Shown here: positions 1-8,537 of the stretch, in pieces | Position numbering within the stretch: position 1 is the stretch's first letter | How the letters are laid out: every line of letters starts with the position of its first letter | Origin: Streptomyces sp. SPB162 | Lineage (GTDB): Bacteria; Actinomycetota; Actinomycetes; Streptomycetales; Streptomycetaceae | Assembly (NCBI RefSeq): GCF_029504575.1 | Contig: NZ_JAQFII010000001.1 | Coordinates: 1,078,501-1,142,500, forward strand | Reading direction: 5' to 3' | DNA length: 64,000 nt | Notes under the pieces: model-generated | What the model was told of the DNA's origin: nothing | The model's input: only the letters and a program-made list of their open reading frames with translations | Database searches by the model: none | Made by a program: the position numbers and the translations under genes

Positions 1-256
1 GCGGAATCATGAACACCAAGTCCGCGTTCTTCAGCGCCCGACGGACGGTGTCCGGCCTCTCCAGGTCGGCCTCGACAATGTCGTCCACGCCCAGGGCAGC
101 CACCCGTTCCCGCCCCGCCGGTCCGTGCACCACGGCCCGGACCTGGAACGGAGTTCGCAGCGCGGCCTCCAGCATGTACCGACCGCAGAGTCCGGCCGCC
201 CCGATCACCGCGATCACGGGCGGTTTCTGACTGCGTACGGCGTCTGATTCGGACAC
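1..256 (-). CDS. NmrA-like NAD(P)-binding protein, N-terminal part (cut by window edge)
   Basis: The 85 visible residues begin VSESDAVRSQ and run into a Rossmann nucleotide-binding loop (VIGAAGLCGRYM), followed by a beta-alpha unit with an acidic residue after the second strand (VEADLERPD). This is the start of an atypical short-chain dehydrogenase or NmrA-type protein that binds NAD(P). The GTG start has GGAGG seven bases upstream. It is the last visible gene of a minus-strand operon that also holds an alcohol dehydrogenase, a bicupin and a methyltransferase-like gene, so a role in the same catabolic route is inferred. The C-terminal part, which would show catalytic residues, lies outside the window. 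Confidence 0.75.
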   Translation of the reverse strand, partial: MSESDAVRSQKPPVIAVIGAAGLCGRYMLEAALRTPFQVRAVVHGPAGRERVAALGVDDIVEADLERPDTVRRALKNADLVFMIP

Positions 257-323
257 CTTTCCTGCCTCCTCTCCCGCTGTTGTGAGGCGGCTCCGTGGAG
301 CCGTGACGTGCTCGTGCGTCGCG

Positions 324-1427
324 TCAGGGGTTGATCACGGTCATCCACATCGGGTCGTCGGCACGTTGTTCCATGGCGTCCATGGCCTTGAGCGCTTCGG
401 TGAGCGGGAACCGATGGGTGATGAGCTCGTCGGCAGTGAGGGTGCCTGTCTCAAGCAGCCGCAGGACATCCGTCGTGTCCTGGCGGGTGCACGCACGAGT
501 GGCGACGAAGCGCCAGCAGTGCATCATCAGCGCGATAGGGGGCAGCGACAGCGGGGCGGAGTTGCCGCCCATGTGCACGAGTGTGCCGCCGGTGGCCATA
601 CCGGCCATGACCTGGCTGAGGGCGGGACCGTCCGGGATGAAGTCGATGACGGCATGGGCTCCCGCGGGGGCCAGCTGACGCAGCCTGCGGGTGAGAGCGC
701 CATTCGTCGACCAGTCCTCAGGGAGTTCGTCGAGTGCGACGATGTCGGCCGGTATGCCGCCGGCGAGCCCGGCGACGCGCTGGAGGCGCTCGGTGTCGCG
801 GCCGACGAGGATCAGACGGGCGACTCCGAAGTGCTCCGCGAGTCTGACCGTCGCGGTCCCCATGGTGCCGGTCGCGGCGGTGACCACGAGAGTGGCCCGT
901 TCCGGAAGGTCGGCGCACTTGAGTGCGCGCACGGCGTTGGCCAGGTCCTGGACCTTGGCCGCGACGTCGAAGCTGACGGAGTCCGGCAGGGAGTCGATCA
1001 GCCAGTGCGGGACACGGACGTACTCCGCGAGTCCGCCGTCGTGGTACTGCTCGTACAGGGGCATCGGAGCATCACCGAAGCCGGCGTGACCGAGCATGGC
1101 CTGCTCGGCGCACATCATGTCCCGGCCGGTACTGCAGTAGTCGCACTCACGGCAGTTCAGCAGGGGATGGACCCGCACCCGGTCGCCCACCGCGTGGCCC
1201 GTGACATCGCGGCCGACGGCGGAGACGACTCCTGCGGCCTCGTGGCCGAGAGTGGTGGGCAGGTGCTTGAGCGCTCCCATCCGCAACAGGCGCATGATCC
1301 CCGGGGCCAGGCCGGCGGAGGCGACTTTCACGACCACGTCGAGCGGCCCCGGCTCGGGGACGGGCAGCTCCTCCAGGACGAGCGCTTCGGCGCCCTGGTG
1401 TGCTCGCAGGGCAAGCATCGTGGCCAT
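324..1427 (-). CDS. Zinc-type (MDR) alcohol dehydrogenase
   Basis: This 367-residue protein has medium-chain dehydrogenase architecture: an N-terminal GroES-like domain with GHEAAG, a four-cysteine structural zinc loop (C-x2-C-x2-C-x7-C near residues 93-107), and a Rossmann domain with a nucleotide loop near TAATGTMGTA. The usual catalytic zinc cysteine before GHE is replaced by a stretch without Cys (AGLAPGIMRLL), so it may use a different metal geometry or act as a reductase. The ATG start overlaps the stop of the upstream bicupin gene by one base (TGATG), with GGAGG seven bases upstream, so translation is probably coupled. It is likely an oxidoreductase step of the aromatic operon; the substrate cannot be read from sequence. 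Confidence 0.85.
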   Translation of the reverse strand: MATMLALRAHQGAEALVLEELPVPEPGPLDVVVKVASAGLAPGIMRLLRMGALKHLPTTLGHEAAGVVSAVGRDVTGHAVGDRVRVHPLLNCRECDYCSTGRDMMCAEQAMLGHAGFGDAPMPLYEQYHDGGLAEYVRVPHWLIDSLPDSVSFDVAAKVQDLANAVRALKCADLPERATLVVTAATGTMGTATVRLAEHFGVARLILVGRDTERLQRVAGLAGGIPADIVALDELPEDWSTNGALTRRLRQLAPAGAHAVIDFIPDGPALSQVMAGMATGGTLVHMGGNSAPLSLPPIALMMHCWRFVATRACTRQDTTDVLRLLETGTLTADELITHRFPLTEALKAMDAMEQRADDPMWMTVINP

Positions 1428-2416
1428 CAGCGGACCTCCACTGCGAGGCTCGAAAGCCGTTCGGGCGTACAGGCATCCGCCGTACGCGAGGTCTCGGCGA
1501 CCTGGGGCAGTTCCTGATGCGAGAGGAGCGTCACGTAGTCACCGGGCTCGGTCACGACGCTAGCGTGGGAGATGCCGAGCGGGATGCGCACGAAGTCGCC
1601 CGGCTGAAGGTCGACGATGCCCCGCTGGGTGATCAGCGTGCGGTGGCCGTGGGCCTGGTACTGGATCTCGTCGGCGTCAAGGGTGCGCCGGTAGCGGCGC
1701 TGTCCGCCAGGGGTGGTGGTGATCACGCCGAGGCGGATGCCGGCGGTCGCGTACAGCCAGGTGACGTCACGACCGGGATCGGCACGCAGCACCGCCATCC
1801 GCTGGTCCTCCTGGTGCACCTGATCGAGCAGGAACTGTTCGTCGACCCCGAAGACGGTGATGTCGTGGCCGAGCGCGGCCATGCACTGGGTGATCGCCTC
1901 GTTGGCCTCGCCGGGCTGCCAGCCGGGGAACGGCGGGAGCACGGCCTCGGACTCCCGCTGGGCCGGTGCCAGTTCGGTGACCGGTGCGGGGATGTAGAAC
2001 AGCAGGTGGCTGTCCTCGCGGCCGTAGTTGTCGTGGGCGACGCCGCGCGGGATACGGGAGAAGTCGCCGGGCTGGAACTCGATCACGCCGAGTTCGGACA
2101 TCAGCGTCCGCTCGCCGGCGATCTGGTAGGAGATCTCGTCGACATCGCAGTTGCGGTGGTAGAACGGCTGCCGGTAGTCCATTTTCTGCCACTCGACGCG
2201 GATCTCGTCGTTCTCGTAGACGCCGCGTGGAGGAGCGAACGCCTCCGGCTCGTACTGCTGCGGGTAGTGCACCACGGTCAGCGGCGGGTGCTCCTGCCAC
2301 AGTTTGACGGGCGCCTTCGCGGGATGCGGCGGCGAGAGCAGCAGGTCCTCGTCGCGGACGATACTGCGCAGCGGATGGTCGGAGCCCAGGACCATGACGT
2401 CTTCAACGACACTCAC
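1427..2416 (-). CDS. Bicupin ring-cleavage dioxygenase-like protein (homogentisate dioxygenase-like)
   Basis: The 329-residue protein contains two related cupin units. Each has a DE-I-x-YQ strand, a Gly-x-RTL turn and a PGDF-x-RIP-x-G-x-xH motif, near residues 90-130 and 255-300. Such bicupins include homogentisate and gentisate type extradiol dioxygenases, which use Fe(II) to open aromatic rings. At 329 residues it is shorter than classical homogentisate dioxygenase (about 440). The GTG start is preceded by AAGGAGG at ideal spacing. It lies between a methyltransferase-like gene and an alcohol dehydrogenase and faces a flavin monooxygenase, which suggests hydroxylation followed by ring cleavage. 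The exact substrate is unknown. Confidence 0.75.
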   Translation of the reverse strand: MSVVEDVMVLGSDHPLRSIVRDEDLLLSPPHPAKAPVKLWQEHPPLTVVHYPQQYEPEAFAPPRGVYENDEIRVEWQKMDYRQPFYHRNCDVDEISYQIAGERTLMSELGVIEFQPGDFSRIPRGVAHDNYGREDSHLLFYIPAPVTELAPAQRESEAVLPPFPGWQPGEANEAITQCMAALGHDITVFGVDEQFLLDQVHQEDQRMAVLRADPGRDVTWLYATAGIRLGVITTTPGGQRRYRRTLDADEIQYQAHGHRTLITQRGIVDLQPGDFVRIPLGISHASVVTEPGDYVTLLSHQELPQVAETSRTADACTPERLSSLAVEVR

Positions 2417-2512
2417 GGGGACCTCCTTGTCCTTCAGTGAATGGCTGGATCAACTTGGGTGACGGGGAGGGAATGTGTGCCGCCTCCTGCCGGCCGAAGC
2501 CGGTGACAGTGG

Positions 2513-3256
2513 TCACCTCTTTCGGCCCCAGTACATCTCGATGCCCTTCCACTCCATCAGCTGAGGGCTGTCGACCTTGTCACCGAACGCCTCGCGGATC
2601 TGCTCTCCGGAGTAGTAGGGGATGTCGTCCACGGGGACGTGCCCGAAGAGTTTGTCGAACCACTGCCGAAGGTGGACGTCGGAGTCGATACGGGAGAAGA
2701 ACGTCGCTCCCTTCAGGACCGCTTCGGCCAGCACGATACGCCGGCCGGGCTTCATCACCCTCAGTAGGTCCGCGGCCGTCTCAGGCCAGTCGTCACAGTG
2801 CTGTGTCGCCTGCAGCACGGCGACGCAGTCGTATGCCTCGTCGTCCACCGAGTCCGTGTACGACCAGCGCCAGCAGCCAACCTGGCCGTTCCGGCCGGGA
2901 ACCTTGCCCAGGACGGCGTTTCGTCCGTCCTTGATGATCTCCACGGTGTCGATGACGCCCTCCGGTCCCACCAGGGCCCGCATGTCCTCGACCCACCCAG
3001 CGGGCGCGATGCCCTCACCGATGAGCAGAACCCGGTCTCCGCGTCGGAGTTCGAGGAGACCGTAGACGATCTCGGAGATCGGCCGGGCCAGCTCCTGCCA
3101 GATGTACGGCAGGCCACCGGCGATGGCCATGGCCATTTCCCACTTCGCGCGCAGCTTGACATCGTGGATCTCCGGGCCGAAGCGCTCCTCGTCCCACGGC
3201 TGGATGTACCCCCACGGGTCACCGCCACCGAAGCTGTCCTTGGCTTCCGTACTCAT
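2513..3256 (-). CDS. SAM-dependent methyltransferase-like protein
   Basis: The 247-residue product looks like a class I methyltransferase fold. [11 protein letters not shown] near the first third matches the SAM-binding glycine loop, [12 protein letters not shown] resembles motif IV, and [16 protein letters not shown] resembles the helix-strand pair that follows. I chose the ATG giving [11 protein letters not shown] because GGAGG lies upstream at usable spacing; longer in-frame extensions lack such a site. It is the first intact gene of the minus-strand operon leading to the bicupin. A methyltransferase in a ring-cleavage operon could modify a phenolic intermediate, but the fold could also have been recruited for another reaction. 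Confidence 0.7.
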   Translation of the reverse strand: MSTEAKDSFGGGDPWGYIQPWDEERFGPEIHDVKLRAKWEMAMAIAGGLPYIWQELARPISEIVYGLLELRRGDRVLLIGEGIAPAGWVEDMRALVGPEGVIDTVEIIKDGRNAVLGKVPGRNGQVGCWRWSYTDSVDDEAYDCVAVLQATQHCDDWPETAADLLRVMKPGRRIVLAEAVLKGATFFSRIDSDVHLRQWFDKLFGHVPVDDIPYYSGEQIREAFGDKVDSPQLMEWKGIEMYWGRKR

Positions 3257-3356
3257 GTCGTCATGTCCTCCGTTGACTGCTGGAATCATGTGGTGAGGGC
3301 GGCATTTCCCCGGCTGGAACGCCACCGCCGACGCGCCCGGCCCCTAAAGCGCAGAT

Positions 3357-3429
3357 GTTGACCAGGGCGCCGATGCCTTCGACCTCGATACGCACCTCGG
3401 TGCCCCCGTCAATCTGTGAGGCGCAACGG
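3357..3429 (-). pseudogene. Remnant of a fumarylacetoacetate hydrolase family C-terminus
   Basis: The minus strand encodes GGTEVRIEVEGIGALVN, which resembles the conserved C-terminal strand of FAH-family hydrolases (G-D-V-V-x-V-E-I-EGIG-x-L-x-N). No intact frame surrounds it, and a short frame opening at 3571 stops after 22 codons. FAH hydrolases act after aromatic ring cleavage, so a decayed copy in front of the methyltransferase and bicupin genes fits the operon. The match is one motif only and could be coincidental. Confidence 0.4.
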
Positions 3430-3586
3430 ACTTGAGGGGCGTCGCGTGATGCGCCACTGGACGCGGTCCGGGACGTAGGCACCGTCGGGCTGCCGCATAT
3501 GGGCAGTCACGCGGATGGTCTGCCGTCTGCTGACAGGTCGATCCCGGCATCGCCGTGATCTGCGGGAGTCACCATGACACTCCCTC

Positions 3587-3700
3587 TCTCTTGAACCCAA
3601 GACGAGCGTAGCACCGCACACGATCGGTCAAAAGTCTTGTGTTTTTCCAGCTCTTCCATACAACGACATGCGCGTGTAATTCTGACCCGGGTTCAAGAGA
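3587..3700. promoter_or_regulatory. Divergent promoter region with a 12-bp element repeated in opposite orientation
   Basis: TCTCTTGAACCC (3587-3598) and its exact reverse complement GGGTTCAAGAGA (3689-3700) lie 90 bases apart. Each sits at the 5' end of one of the divergent transcription units, just before the start regions. On the minus strand a TTTGAC / TACGCT pair with a 16-base spacer lies between them. The mirror arrangement suggests a shared operator or 5' leader element controlled by the nearby TetR regulator. No regulator binding has been shown. Confidence 0.5.
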
Positions 3701-3746
3701 TGGGACCATGAGTGGTCCGGCCCCTGCTCAGGAAGGCAGATCTTCA

Positions 3747-5447
3747 ATGTCTGACCAGCACGAGAGCGCCGCATCCCGGCGCGTCCTGGTCGTGGGAGCA
3801 GGGCCTGTGGGCCTCGCCCTCGCGACCGAGTTGGGGTGGCGTGGTGTACCGGTCACCGTCATCGATCAGGGCGACGGCCACGTGCCCTTTCCCGCAGGTG
3901 AAGCGATCTTTTCGCGCACCATGGAACATCTGCGCCGCTGGGGTTGCGCGGAAGAGGCGCGCACGGAGTCCGCACCGCCCCCGGACTACCCGCATCGCAC
4001 GGTGTTCGCCACCTCCGCCACGGGGCGTGTCCTCACCGCCTTCGACTACGGCGTCACCAACCGGTCTTCGGGCGTGTACACCCAGCTGACGCCGGAGGGT
4101 CCCGCGTTCCTGTCCAAGTTCTCCTTCGTGCCGTTGCTCGCGCGCACCGCCGTTGAACTGCCAGGAGTCGAGATCAGGTACGGCACCCGCCTTGAGACAA
4201 TGGAGCAGGACACCGAGGGAGTCCTGGCCGTGGTGCGCGACGTGGCGAGCGGTGCCACCGAGACGCTGGCCGGCGCGTATCTGGTGGCCTGCGACGGAGG
4301 CCGCAGCGGCATCCGTCGGGCACTCGGCATCGAGTTCGAAGGCATGTTCGCCCAGGGTCACAACTTCGCCGTGCACTTCCGTGCGCCACAGCTACTGGAC
4401 CTGCTGCGGGAACGGCTGGGCGGCCCCGCGGTGCAGATCCACACCCTGTCGTCGGCACGCAGGCCGTACATCACGGTCGTCAACGGCGTGGACGAATGGC
4501 GGCTCTCGGTCTATCTGGACGAGGAGCCCCACCCCGATGACGCGGTCGCCTGGATACGCGAGGCCGCCGGTGCGCCGATCGACGTGGAGATCCTCGCAGC
4601 GCAGCCCTGGAGCGGACACTGTGTCGTGGCCCGCACCTACCGTGAGGGGCGGGTGTTCCTCGCGGGCGACGCGGCGCATCTGCTGTGGCCCAAGGGGGGC
4701 TTCGGAGCCAACACCGGGATCGGTGACGCCGTGGACCTCGGCTGGAAGCTCGCTGCGACACTCCAGGGATGGGGAGGACCGGCGCTCCTGGACAGCTACG
4801 AGCAGGAGCGACGGCCGATCGCCGTCCGCAACGTCACCGAAGCCTCCAGCAACTGGAAGGCCGACGCGCAGCTCGTCCCCGATCCGGCGCTCGACCGCAT
4901 GGACGCAGAAGGCGAACGGCTGCGACGCGAGCTGGGCGAGGAGATCCGCCGGTCCCGGGCCAAGGAGTTCCGCTGCACGGGCGTCCAGCTCGGATACCGC
5001 TACAGCGGCTCCCCGATCTGCGTGCCGGACGGCAGTCCGGAGCCGCCCGACGAGCCGGACGAGTACGTTCCGTCGACATGGCCCGGCTGCCGCGCACCGC
5101 ACGCCTGGCTGCCAGACGGCAGTTCGGTGCTCGACCACTTCGGACGCGGGTTCACGCTCGTGGTATCGGGTTCCGCGGACCCGACGCCTCTGGTGAACGC
5201 CGCCCGCCGGTGTGGTGTGCCGTTGACGGTGCTGCGCCTCGCCGACCCGGCCGCCGAGGAGCTGTACGAGCGGCCGTTGGTGCTCGTCCGTCCGGACGGT
5301 CACGTCGGCTGGCGGGGCAGGCAGGCTCCCGCGGATCCCGCCGCCGTGCTCGACATGCTGCGCGGGGCGACGCTTTCGCCCCGGGACGCGGAAGCGGCCG
5401 GTGCGGGGCGGGTGGTGTCAGCGGGAGTCGGGCCTCACCTCGTCTGA
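3747..5447 (+). CDS. FAD-dependent aromatic hydroxylase (PHBH/MhpA-like monooxygenase)
   Basis: The protein is about 566 residues. It opens with a GxGxxG dinucleotide loop (VVGAGPVGLALATELG), has a DG motif (ACDGGRSGIRR) and a GD motif (FLAGDAAHLLWPKGGFGAN), which together define the PHBH-type flavoprotein hydroxylases, and ends in a thioredoxin-like C-terminal region as in MhpA relatives. It should use NAD(P)H and oxygen to hydroxylate a phenolic ring. I prefer the ATG at 3747 (MSDQHES) with AGGAAGG upstream; an in-frame ATG at 3708 would add 13 residues. It faces the ring-cleavage operon and is convergent with the TetR gene, 10 bases from its stop. Confidence 0.88.
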   Translation: MSDQHESAASRRVLVVGAGPVGLALATELGWRGVPVTVIDQGDGHVPFPAGEAIFSRTMEHLRRWGCAEEARTESAPPPDYPHRTVFATSATGRVLTAFDYGVTNRSSGVYTQLTPEGPAFLSKFSFVPLLARTAVELPGVEIRYGTRLETMEQDTEGVLAVVRDVASGATETLAGAYLVACDGGRSGIRRALGIEFEGMFAQGHNFAVHFRAPQLLDLLRERLGGPAVQIHTLSSARRPYITVVNGVDEWRLSVYLDEEPHPDDAVAWIREAAGAPIDVEILAAQPWSGHCVVARTYREGRVFLAGDAAHLLWPKGGFGANTGIGDAVDLGWKLAATLQGWGGPALLDSYEQERRPIAVRNVTEASSNWKADAQLVPDPALDRMDAEGERLRRELGEEIRRSRAKEFRCTGVQLGYRYSGSPICVPDGSPEPPDEPDEYVPSTWPGCRAPHAWLPDGSSVLDHFGRGFTLVVSGSADPTPLVNAARRCGVPLTVLRLADPAAEELYERPLVLVRPDGHVGWRGRQAPADPAAVLDMLRGATLSPRDAEAAGAGRVVSAGVGPHLV

Positions 5448-5457
5448 AGTACCGCGT

Positions 5458-6042
5458 TCAGCGCTTCCGCCCCTTGGCCGCCGAACTCCTGGCCACGACG
5501 GACTCCAACAGGAACCGGATCATCTCGTGGGCCGGTCTGTTCCAGTCATTGGGCACGTGCGCCCCTTCGAAGACGGCGATCGCTACATCCCGGACGAGAT
5601 CGGCATCGATGCCCGAGGAGTCGTCGAGGCCGCGCTCGGCCATGAACTCGTCGACCAGTCCGACGATCCAGTTCAAGAAGGTGTTGTGGGCCTCGCGAAC
5701 TGCCTCCGAATGGGGAAGCCGGTCGTGCATGGCCTGGTGCATCGGCCGGGAGTAGCGCATGTCGGACAGCCCGCGCACCAAGCGGCTCAGTGGGTCGGCA
5801 CCAGCCTGCTCCTCGTTCAGGATGCGGATCTCGCGACTGAGCATGCGTGTGATGACGGCGGCGAAGATGTGGTCCTTCGAGTCGAAGTACCAATAGACGT
5901 TGCCCCGGGCCACGCCGGCGGCGGCACTGATGTCCGCCATCGTCGTCTTGTCGTAGCCCTTCGCCAGAAAGAGCTCGGTGGCCGCGGCTAGCAGATCACC
6001 CGTGCGCTCCTCCCGGGGGATCTGCTGGCGGTTCCGCGGCAT
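5458..6042 (-). CDS. TetR-family transcriptional regulator
   Basis: The 194-residue protein has a typical TetR N-terminal helix-turn-helix (TTMADISAAAGVARGNVYWYFDSKDHIF, near residues 30-60) and a variable all-helical ligand domain. The ATG start follows GGGAGGAG. It lies tail to tail with the flavin monooxygenase and is the likely repressor of the divergent aromatic genes, which is inferred from position only. A decayed copy of a similar helix-turn-helix lies just upstream on the other strand. Confidence 0.88.
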   Translation of the reverse strand: MPRNRQQIPREERTGDLLAAATELFLAKGYDKTTMADISAAAGVARGNVYWYFDSKDHIFAAVITRMLSREIRILNEEQAGADPLSRLVRGLSDMRYSRPMHQAMHDRLPHSEAVREAHNTFLNWIVGLVDEFMAERGLDDSSGIDADLVRDVAIAVFEGAHVPNDWNRPAHEMIRFLLESVVARSSAAKGRKR

Positions 6043-6149
6043 CCCGACTCCTCCCGTGAGTTCACCCGTCTCCGGTGAGTCTAGACACCTGGCAGGCCTC
6101 CCCCTACGCAGGAGGAAGGAGTGCCGTGCCCATCGGGCCCGGCGGAGAG

Positions 6150-6290
6150 TTCCTGGAAATCCTTCGCCGAGGAAGAGGCGGCGCGTTCCACGCACGGCGA
6201 TGGCGGCCATCAGCGCAGCAGCAGGAGGTCGTCCGAGGCAATGTCCACGGGTACTACTCGTCGCGGTGATGGACTCGCTGCATCGGCCGT
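6150..6290 (+). pseudogene. Decayed TetR helix-turn-helix fragment
   Basis: On the plus strand, pieces in three frames read MAAISAAAGG, then VRGNVHGYYSSR, then DGLAASAV. In order these match the intact neighbouring TetR segments TMADISAAAG, ARGNVYWYF-DSK and DHIFAAVI. The nucleotide identity is also visible by eye around ATGGCGGxCATCAG. At least two frameshifts separate the pieces. The rest of the 6043-6549 interval holds no convincing gene. Confidence 0.6.
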
Positions 6291-6549
6291 ATCTGGGCCG
6301 GCGGGATGCCAGGTGCGCTCATCGTCGATCTCGAAGTCGTCAGGGCCCCGGATACTGGCAGCCCGCCCTGCCGGCCAGGTCGGAGTGTTCGACGGTCTCT
6401 CCCGAGAGGGCGCGTTTCGCTGTCCGCCGCCAAGGACCGGACGGCCCGATTGACCAAGGCCAGCGCGGCCGTTCGCCCCTTGTTGCAGGCGGGCCGCCGG
6501 CGCACCCTGCCTCTGCCTGAGAACTCCGCATTGGGACCTGCTCGTCGGT

Positions 6550-7218
6550 TCAGTCCGCGGTGGGCCGGGCGAGGCCGTGGTCGTAGGCGAAGATCACGGC
6601 CTGGATGCGGTCACGGGCTCCGATCTTGGCCAGCACCCGCCCGACGTGCGTCTTGACCGTGGACTCGGACAGCACGAACCGGGCGGCGATCTCACCGTTG
6701 GTCCAGCCCTTGCCGACAGCCACGAGGATCTCGCGTTCACGGTCGGTCAGGGAGGTGAGCCTCGGGTCCTCGGCCGGGTCAGTTCTGTGGGAGGGGACGT
6801 AGCGCGCGTACTCCTCGAGGAGGCGGCGGGTGAAAGCGGGCGCGATGACCGCGTCGCCGACGGCGACCGCGCGGATCCCGGCGAGGAGCTCCTCGGGACG
6901 CGCGTCCTTGAGGAGGAACCCGCTCGCGCCGGCCCGCAGGGCGGCGTGGACGTACTCGTCGAGGTCGAACGTCGTGAGCACGAGGACCCGGGAGCGGCCG
7001 CCGGCGGCGACGATGCGGCGGGTGGCCTGGATGCCGTCCATGCCGGGCATGCGGACGTCCATCAGGACGACGTCCGGGCGCAGTTCGGACGCCTTGCGCA
7101 CGGCCTCGGCGCCGTGTCCGGCCTCACCGACGACGTCGGTCTCGGGGACGGAGTCCAGGAGCAGGTGGAAGGCGTAGCGTTGCAGCGGCTGGTCGTCCAC
7201 GATGAGCACGGTGGTCAT
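6550..7218 (-). CDS. NarL/LuxR-type response regulator
   Basis: The 222-residue protein has a receiver domain (acidic DD at 8-9, phospho-acceptor D54 in VLMDVRMPGMDG, conserved T in LTTFD and K in LLKDA) and a C-terminal LuxR helix-turn-helix (LTDREREILVAVGKGWTNGEIA). It is the partner of the histidine kinase gene, which overlaps its start by four bases (ATGA). Together with the ABC exporter genes upstream in the same operon, it likely controls export of, and resistance to, a membrane-active compound. Confidence 0.93.
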   Translation of the reverse strand: MTTVLIVDDQPLQRYAFHLLLDSVPETDVVGEAGHGAEAVRKASELRPDVVLMDVRMPGMDGIQATRRIVAAGGRSRVLVLTTFDLDEYVHAALRAGASGFLLKDARPEELLAGIRAVAVGDAVIAPAFTRRLLEEYARYVPSHRTDPAEDPRLTSLTDREREILVAVGKGWTNGEIAARFVLSESTVKTHVGRVLAKIGARDRIQAVIFAYDHGLARPTAD

Positions 7219-8537
7219 CGGTCACCGCCGCTTCCCGGCGTGAGGTCGAGGACGGCCTCGACGCTCCAACCTCCGCCGGCCGTCGGTCCCGCGCTGACAT
7301 CGCCGCCGTACAGAGCCGCTCTCTCCCGCATGCCCACCAGGCCATGTCCTTCCTCGTTCGGCGGTCCGGGCGATGCGCCCGAGCCGGTGTCCTGGACCCG
7401 AATGGTCAGCCGGCTGTCCTCGGCGAGGATCGCCAGACGTACCCGGGCGTCGGGTGCGGCGTGCTTCATGGTGTTGGTGAGGGCTTCCTGGACGATGCGG
7501 TACACCGTCAGCTGCACCCCGCCGTCCAGGGCGTCCACGTCGCCGGAGGTCCGGTAGACGACCTCCAGTCCTGCGGCGCGCACCGTGGCGCACAGCGCGC
7601 CGAGGTCCAGGATGCCGGGCTGCGGACTGAGCTCGGGCCCACCGGTCGGGCCGCCACCGGCCTCGCGCAGCACGCCGAGCACGCGCCGCAGTTCGCCGAG
7701 GGCCTGTCGGCCGGTGTCGCCGATGAGGAGCAGGGCCTCCTTGCCTCGCGCAGGTTGGATGTCCGTGGCGTAGGCGCCTGCGTCGGCGAGCGTGATGATG
7801 ACGGAGAGGTTGTGGCCGACGATGTCGTGCATCTCGCGGGCGACACGGGTGCGTTCGGTGGCCGTGGCCAGCCTGCTGCGCTGGTCGCGCTCGACCTCCA
7901 GCCGGGCGGCCCTCTCACGCAGTCCGGCAAGCTGGGCCCGGCGGATCCGGACCATCATGCCGAGCGCGAGGGCCGCGGTCGCCGTGCTCAGCAGGAAGAA
8001 GAGCGCGTCCCCGACGGACACGGCCGAGGACGCGCGGACCGCGACCAGCACCATGGCGACCGCCATGGCCGCACAGGCCCACGGCAGCTGCCGCAGCCGC
8101 CCGTGCAGGGCCAGGCTGTACAGAGCGACGAAGAGGGCGATGTCCGCGCGCAGCGCGGCACCCAGGGACCACTGCAGGACGAACACCGCGGCGATGACAC
8201 CGAAGGCCACCGCGGGCTTGCGCCGCCGCCACAGCAGCGGCAGTACCAGGCCGGCCTGCAGGGCCAGCATTCCCGCCACGGGCAGCTCGGTGAAGGCGAG
8301 CCGGAACCGGGGCGGGCTGTCGCCGTCGTCCCAACTGCCGTGGATCAGGTCGGGCAGGCAGAACATCAGGAAGACCAGGACGACGATGGCGGTGTCCAGC
8401 ACCCAGGGATGCGTCCGGTCGGCCTGCCGCAACCGCTGGCCGCCCCGGGAGAGCCGGGCGACCAGCGGTCCCATCCCGCTGATGTCATCAGTGGTCACGG
8501 ACGTCACCAGTCCATGGTGCGGGGCGTCAGACGTCAC
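7215..8537 (-). CDS. Two-component sensor histidine kinase (HisKA_3 / NarX type)
   Basis: The 440-residue protein has four to six membrane segments in its N-terminal 190 residues, a dimerisation and phospho-acceptor helix (VAREMHDIVGHNLSVI; the His in EMHD is the site) and a C-terminal ATPase domain (VQEALTNTMKHA N-box, DTGSGASPG and GHGLVGMRER G-boxes). The start at 8537 overlaps the end of the ABC permease gene by 11 bases; a start at the internal MGPLVARL is possible. The operon order is ATPase, permease, kinase, regulator. Confidence 0.92.
   Translation of the reverse strand: MTSDAPHHGLVTSVTTDDISGMGPLVARLSRGGQRLRQADRTHPWVLDTAIVVLVFLMFCLPDLIHGSWDDGDSPPRFRLAFTELPVAGMLALQAGLVLPLLWRRRKPAVAFGVIAAVFVLQWSLGAALRADIALFVALYSLALHGRLRQLPWACAAMAVAMVLVAVRASSAVSVGDALFFLLSTATAALALGMMVRIRRAQLAGLRERAARLEVERDQRSRLATATERTRVAREMHDIVGHNLSVIITLADAGAYATDIQPARGKEALLLIGDTGRQALGELRRVLGVLREAGGGPTGGPELSPQPGILDLGALCATVRAAGLEVVYRTSGDVDALDGGVQLTVYRIVQEALTNTMKHAAPDARVRLAILAEDSRLTIRVQDTGSGASPGPPNEEGHGLVGMRERAALYGGDVSAGPTAGGGWSVEAVLDLTPGSGGDR

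Noticed and set aside
282..2440. Long plus-strand frames opposite the dehydrogenase and bicupin genes
   Set aside because: They mirror the real minus-strand genes and show no domain motif; typical shadow frames of GC-rich DNA.
5985..6210. Longer start for the TetR gene (up to 250 residues)
   Set aside because: The extra N-terminal residues are antisense to the TetR fossil and lack family similarity; GGGAGGAG supports the start at 6042.
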